The notes under the pieces are model-generated. The model saw only the letters and a program-made list of their open reading frames with translations, did not search any database and was not told the origin of the DNA. From Pseudomonadales bacterium (GTDB lineage Bacteria > Pseudomonadota > Gammaproteobacteria > Pseudomonadales > Azotimanducaceae), in NCBI GenBank assembly GCA_017642855.1, contig JAEPOO010000001.1, positions 434,001 through 498,000 on the forward strand: 64,000 nt of DNA, read 5' to 3'. Positions 62,267-64,000 of the stretch are shown piece by piece. The stretch's first letter is position 1; each line of letters begins with the position of its first letter. The translations under genes and the position numbers were made by a program.

Positions 62267-63511
62267 GTGAAAACAAAATACATAGTTATTTCTGCGGCGG
62301 TCGCTCTGTGGTTTGTCTCGTGCCATTTAAGCGCCAGCGAGACGGCAGATAATACCTTTCATCAATCTTTGTTGGCGCTGGATAGTCATCTAGACACACC
62401 CATGTTTTTCCATCGAGAAAGTTATGACTTCTCTCAACGCGGTTCGTTTGGCGAAAGCGGCATTCAGGTTGATTTGCCTCGTATGATTGAGGGCGGTCTC
62501 GATGGTGGTTTTTGGGTCATTTTCACTCCTCAGGGTCCCTTGGACGAAGCCGCCTATTTATCCGCTCGTACGATGGCTCTGGTGCGTCAGATGTCCATTC
62601 GTGAGATGGCAGCCAAGTACGCCGACTCAGTGGAGCTTGCTTTCACGGCAGACGATGCCTCTCGAATTCATGGAGATGGCAAAGTGGCGGTGTACCAGAG
62701 TATGGAAAATGCCTATCCGCTTGGTGAAGACCTTTCGTTACTGGAAGTGTTTTATACCGGCGGGTTGCGAATGATTGGTCCGGTACATTTTCGCAATAAT
62801 CAGTTTGCGGATAGTTCTACCGACAAAACCGAACCCTTCGGCGGATTAAGTCCATTGGGCGAAGCGCTGGTTCGTGAAGCAAACCGCCTCGGCATGATTG
62901 TTGATGCTTCCCATGCCTCTGATGAAGCACTCAGAGACATGATGGCGATCTCAACGACACCAGTCATTCTTTCACACAGTGGCCCTGATGGCGTTTACGA
63001 GCATGCCCGCAATGTACCTGATGAATTGTTGAAACAAGTCGCGGAGGCAGGCGGTGTGATTCACATTAATGCGTATGGAACTTATCTCGAAGAGCTAACG
63101 CCAACACCTGAGCGAAAGGCGGCTTTGACCGAATTGCGTGAAGAGTTTGGTACCGACTTCTTCTCGATGAGCGAAGAGACGCGCCAGGCTTTTCGACTTG
63201 CTCGCGGGGCGATTAATCAGGAGTTCCCCGCACCACGATCCTCGTTTGAAAAGTACCTCGAGCACTTGTTTTACGCGCTGGAGCTGGTCGGGTCAGATCA
63301 TGTGGGAATTGGTGCCGACTGGGATGGTGGCGGTGGCGTTGATGGCATGGAAGATGTGGCGGCTATTCCGCGTATCACCAGGGCATTGATCGATGCGGGA
63401 TACAGTGAAGATGACATCGAGAAAGTCTGGTCGGGGAATCTCCTGAGAGTGATGCGCGAGGTTGAGGCGGCGAGAAACTCGACGTTGATGTCACCTAAAA
63501 TTATCAACTAG
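62267..63511 (+). CDS. Membrane dipeptidase (M19 family), exported
   Basis: This 414-residue protein starts at a GTG with a signal peptide (KYIVISAAVALWFVSCHLSAS). Zinc ligands appear in DSHLDTP, in YQSMENAYPLG, in DASHASDEA and in LSHSGPDGVYEHARNVPDELL, the M19 renal-dipeptidase order. It would cleave dipeptides in the periplasm. It has no operon partner. Confidence 0.9.
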   Translation: MKTKYIVISAAVALWFVSCHLSASETADNTFHQSLLALDSHLDTPMFFHRESYDFSQRGSFGESGIQVDLPRMIEGGLDGGFWVIFTPQGPLDEAAYLSARTMALVRQMSIREMAAKYADSVELAFTADDASRIHGDGKVAVYQSMENAYPLGEDLSLLEVFYTGGLRMIGPVHFRNNQFADSSTDKTEPFGGLSPLGEALVREANRLGMIVDASHASDEALRDMMAISTTPVILSHSGPDGVYEHARNVPDELLKQVAEAGGVIHINAYGTYLEELTPTPERKAALTELREEFGTDFFSMSEETRQAFRLARGAINQEFPAPRSSFEKYLEHLFYALELVGSDHVGIGADWDGGGGVDGMEDVAAIPRITRALIDAGYSEDDIEKVWSGNLLRVMREVEAARNSTLMSPKIIN

Positions 63512-63521
63512 GAGTTTTGCT

Positions 63522-63977
63522 CTAGCCCTCGTCTTCCGGGCGCCAGGTGAGCGATGAGTGATGTAGAGAGATCAGGACTTTCCCCCGAAGTTTATGGTAC
63601 GCATAAGTATAGTCTGCGTGAGTCATCTCACCGTTTTCTTTAAAGAAGGTGTATTGTCCCATGTCTCTGTAGCCCAAACCGCCTGCGTCGATGAGAGGAC
63701 CCGCAGCGCTACGAAATTCAATGCGTTTCCATGCGTTGAAAAGAAAGCCGTGGTCATGCGGGTATTTGGGGTTTCCGCCAACGAAGTATGACCGGGCGCC
63801 TTCTTCATCGAGTCGGATTTCGTCGGTGAGTGTTGGTTTAAACAATAGTGGCTCTTCCCGGGAGCCAAAATCGTAAAGCGCGAGAAGCGCCTCCACGTCC
63901 TGATCAATCACGGCGTTGGTCCATGCACGTTGTGCATCAATCACTTCAGCCACTGTCATCCTTTCGAACTCTCTCAT
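63522..63977 (-). CDS. SnoaL-like (NTF2-fold) protein
   Basis: This 151-residue protein has the NTF2-like pattern: TVAEVIDAQRAWTNAVIDQD at the start, then LLFKPTLTDEIR and the C-terminal strands GQYTFFKENGEMTHADYTYAYH and onward. It resembles DUF4440/SnoaL proteins without clear catalytic residues. It is convergent with the dipeptidase gene, ten bases between stops. Confidence 0.75.
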   Translation of the reverse strand: MREFERMTVAEVIDAQRAWTNAVIDQDVEALLALYDFGSREEPLLFKPTLTDEIRLDEEGARSYFVGGNPKYPHDHGFLFNAWKRIEFRSAAGPLIDAGGLGYRDMGQYTFFKENGEMTHADYTYAYHKLRGKVLISLHHSSLTWRPEDEG

Positions 63978-64000
63978 ATCACCGCCTGATCGCCGACTTA

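Overview
The window looks like a chromosomal piece of a marine, aerobic gammaproteobacterium. The cmoA/cmoB tRNA-modification pair and a LemA/HtpX-type protease pair are typical of that class. The many SnoaL-like, VOC, phytanoyl-CoA dioxygenase, CoA-transferase, sulfotransferase and Rieske genes resemble the oligotrophic marine groups near Pseudomonadales/Cellvibrionales. That placement is inferred from gene content only; no 16S or other marker is present.

Layout. (1) Bases 1-17000 are ordinary chromosome: a truncated pilin-like gene overlapping a VWA gene and a MoxR-type ATPase; cmoB, a small membrane protein and cmoA in one overlapping operon; a possible short RNA or leader ending in a strong terminator; HNH and SbcD-like genes; then a metabolic stretch (M48 protease/LemA, CoA transferase, persulfide-dioxygenase/rhodanese fusion, sulfotransferase, phosphoesterases). 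(2) Bases 17037-37127 are a 20-kb integrative element inserted in the 3' half of a tRNA-Arg(TCG) gene. It is bounded by a perfect 53-bp direct repeat and has arm-type repeats inside both ends. It carries a tyrosine integrase, an excisionase-like protein, a primase-helicase and a zinc-ribbon protein, with no capsid or conjugation genes. The middle is packed with nuclease, helicase, membrane and RNase-like cargo and reads as a defence island. Its centrepiece is a tightly overlapping four-gene operon (19491-25100): a DUF3578-DUF3883 modified-DNA-type nuclease, a MazG-like nucleotide pyrophosphohydrolase, a nuclease-DUF2075 helicase and a four-helix membrane protein. (3) Bases 37128-42520 hold a cold-shock gene, an unlisted 59-residue SutA-like gene, and an AraC / sulfatase / outer-membrane-barrel unit. 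(4) Bases 42600-64000 are a catabolic and redox region with several regulator-target pairs that have visible palindromic operators (TetR/Rieske, TetR/FAD oxidoreductase, LysR/pirin), a molybdenum hydroxylase pair, tandem cytochrome P460 genes and a dipeptidase.

The two most noteworthy items are the four-gene cargo operon and a gene at 53719-54864 that is interrupted by an in-frame TGA exactly where a redox cysteine is expected (U-P-P-C). A plausible SECIS hairpin lies just downstream, so it is best read as a peroxiredoxin-like selenoprotein rather than two genes. No CRISPR array, rRNA or insertion sequence was seen.
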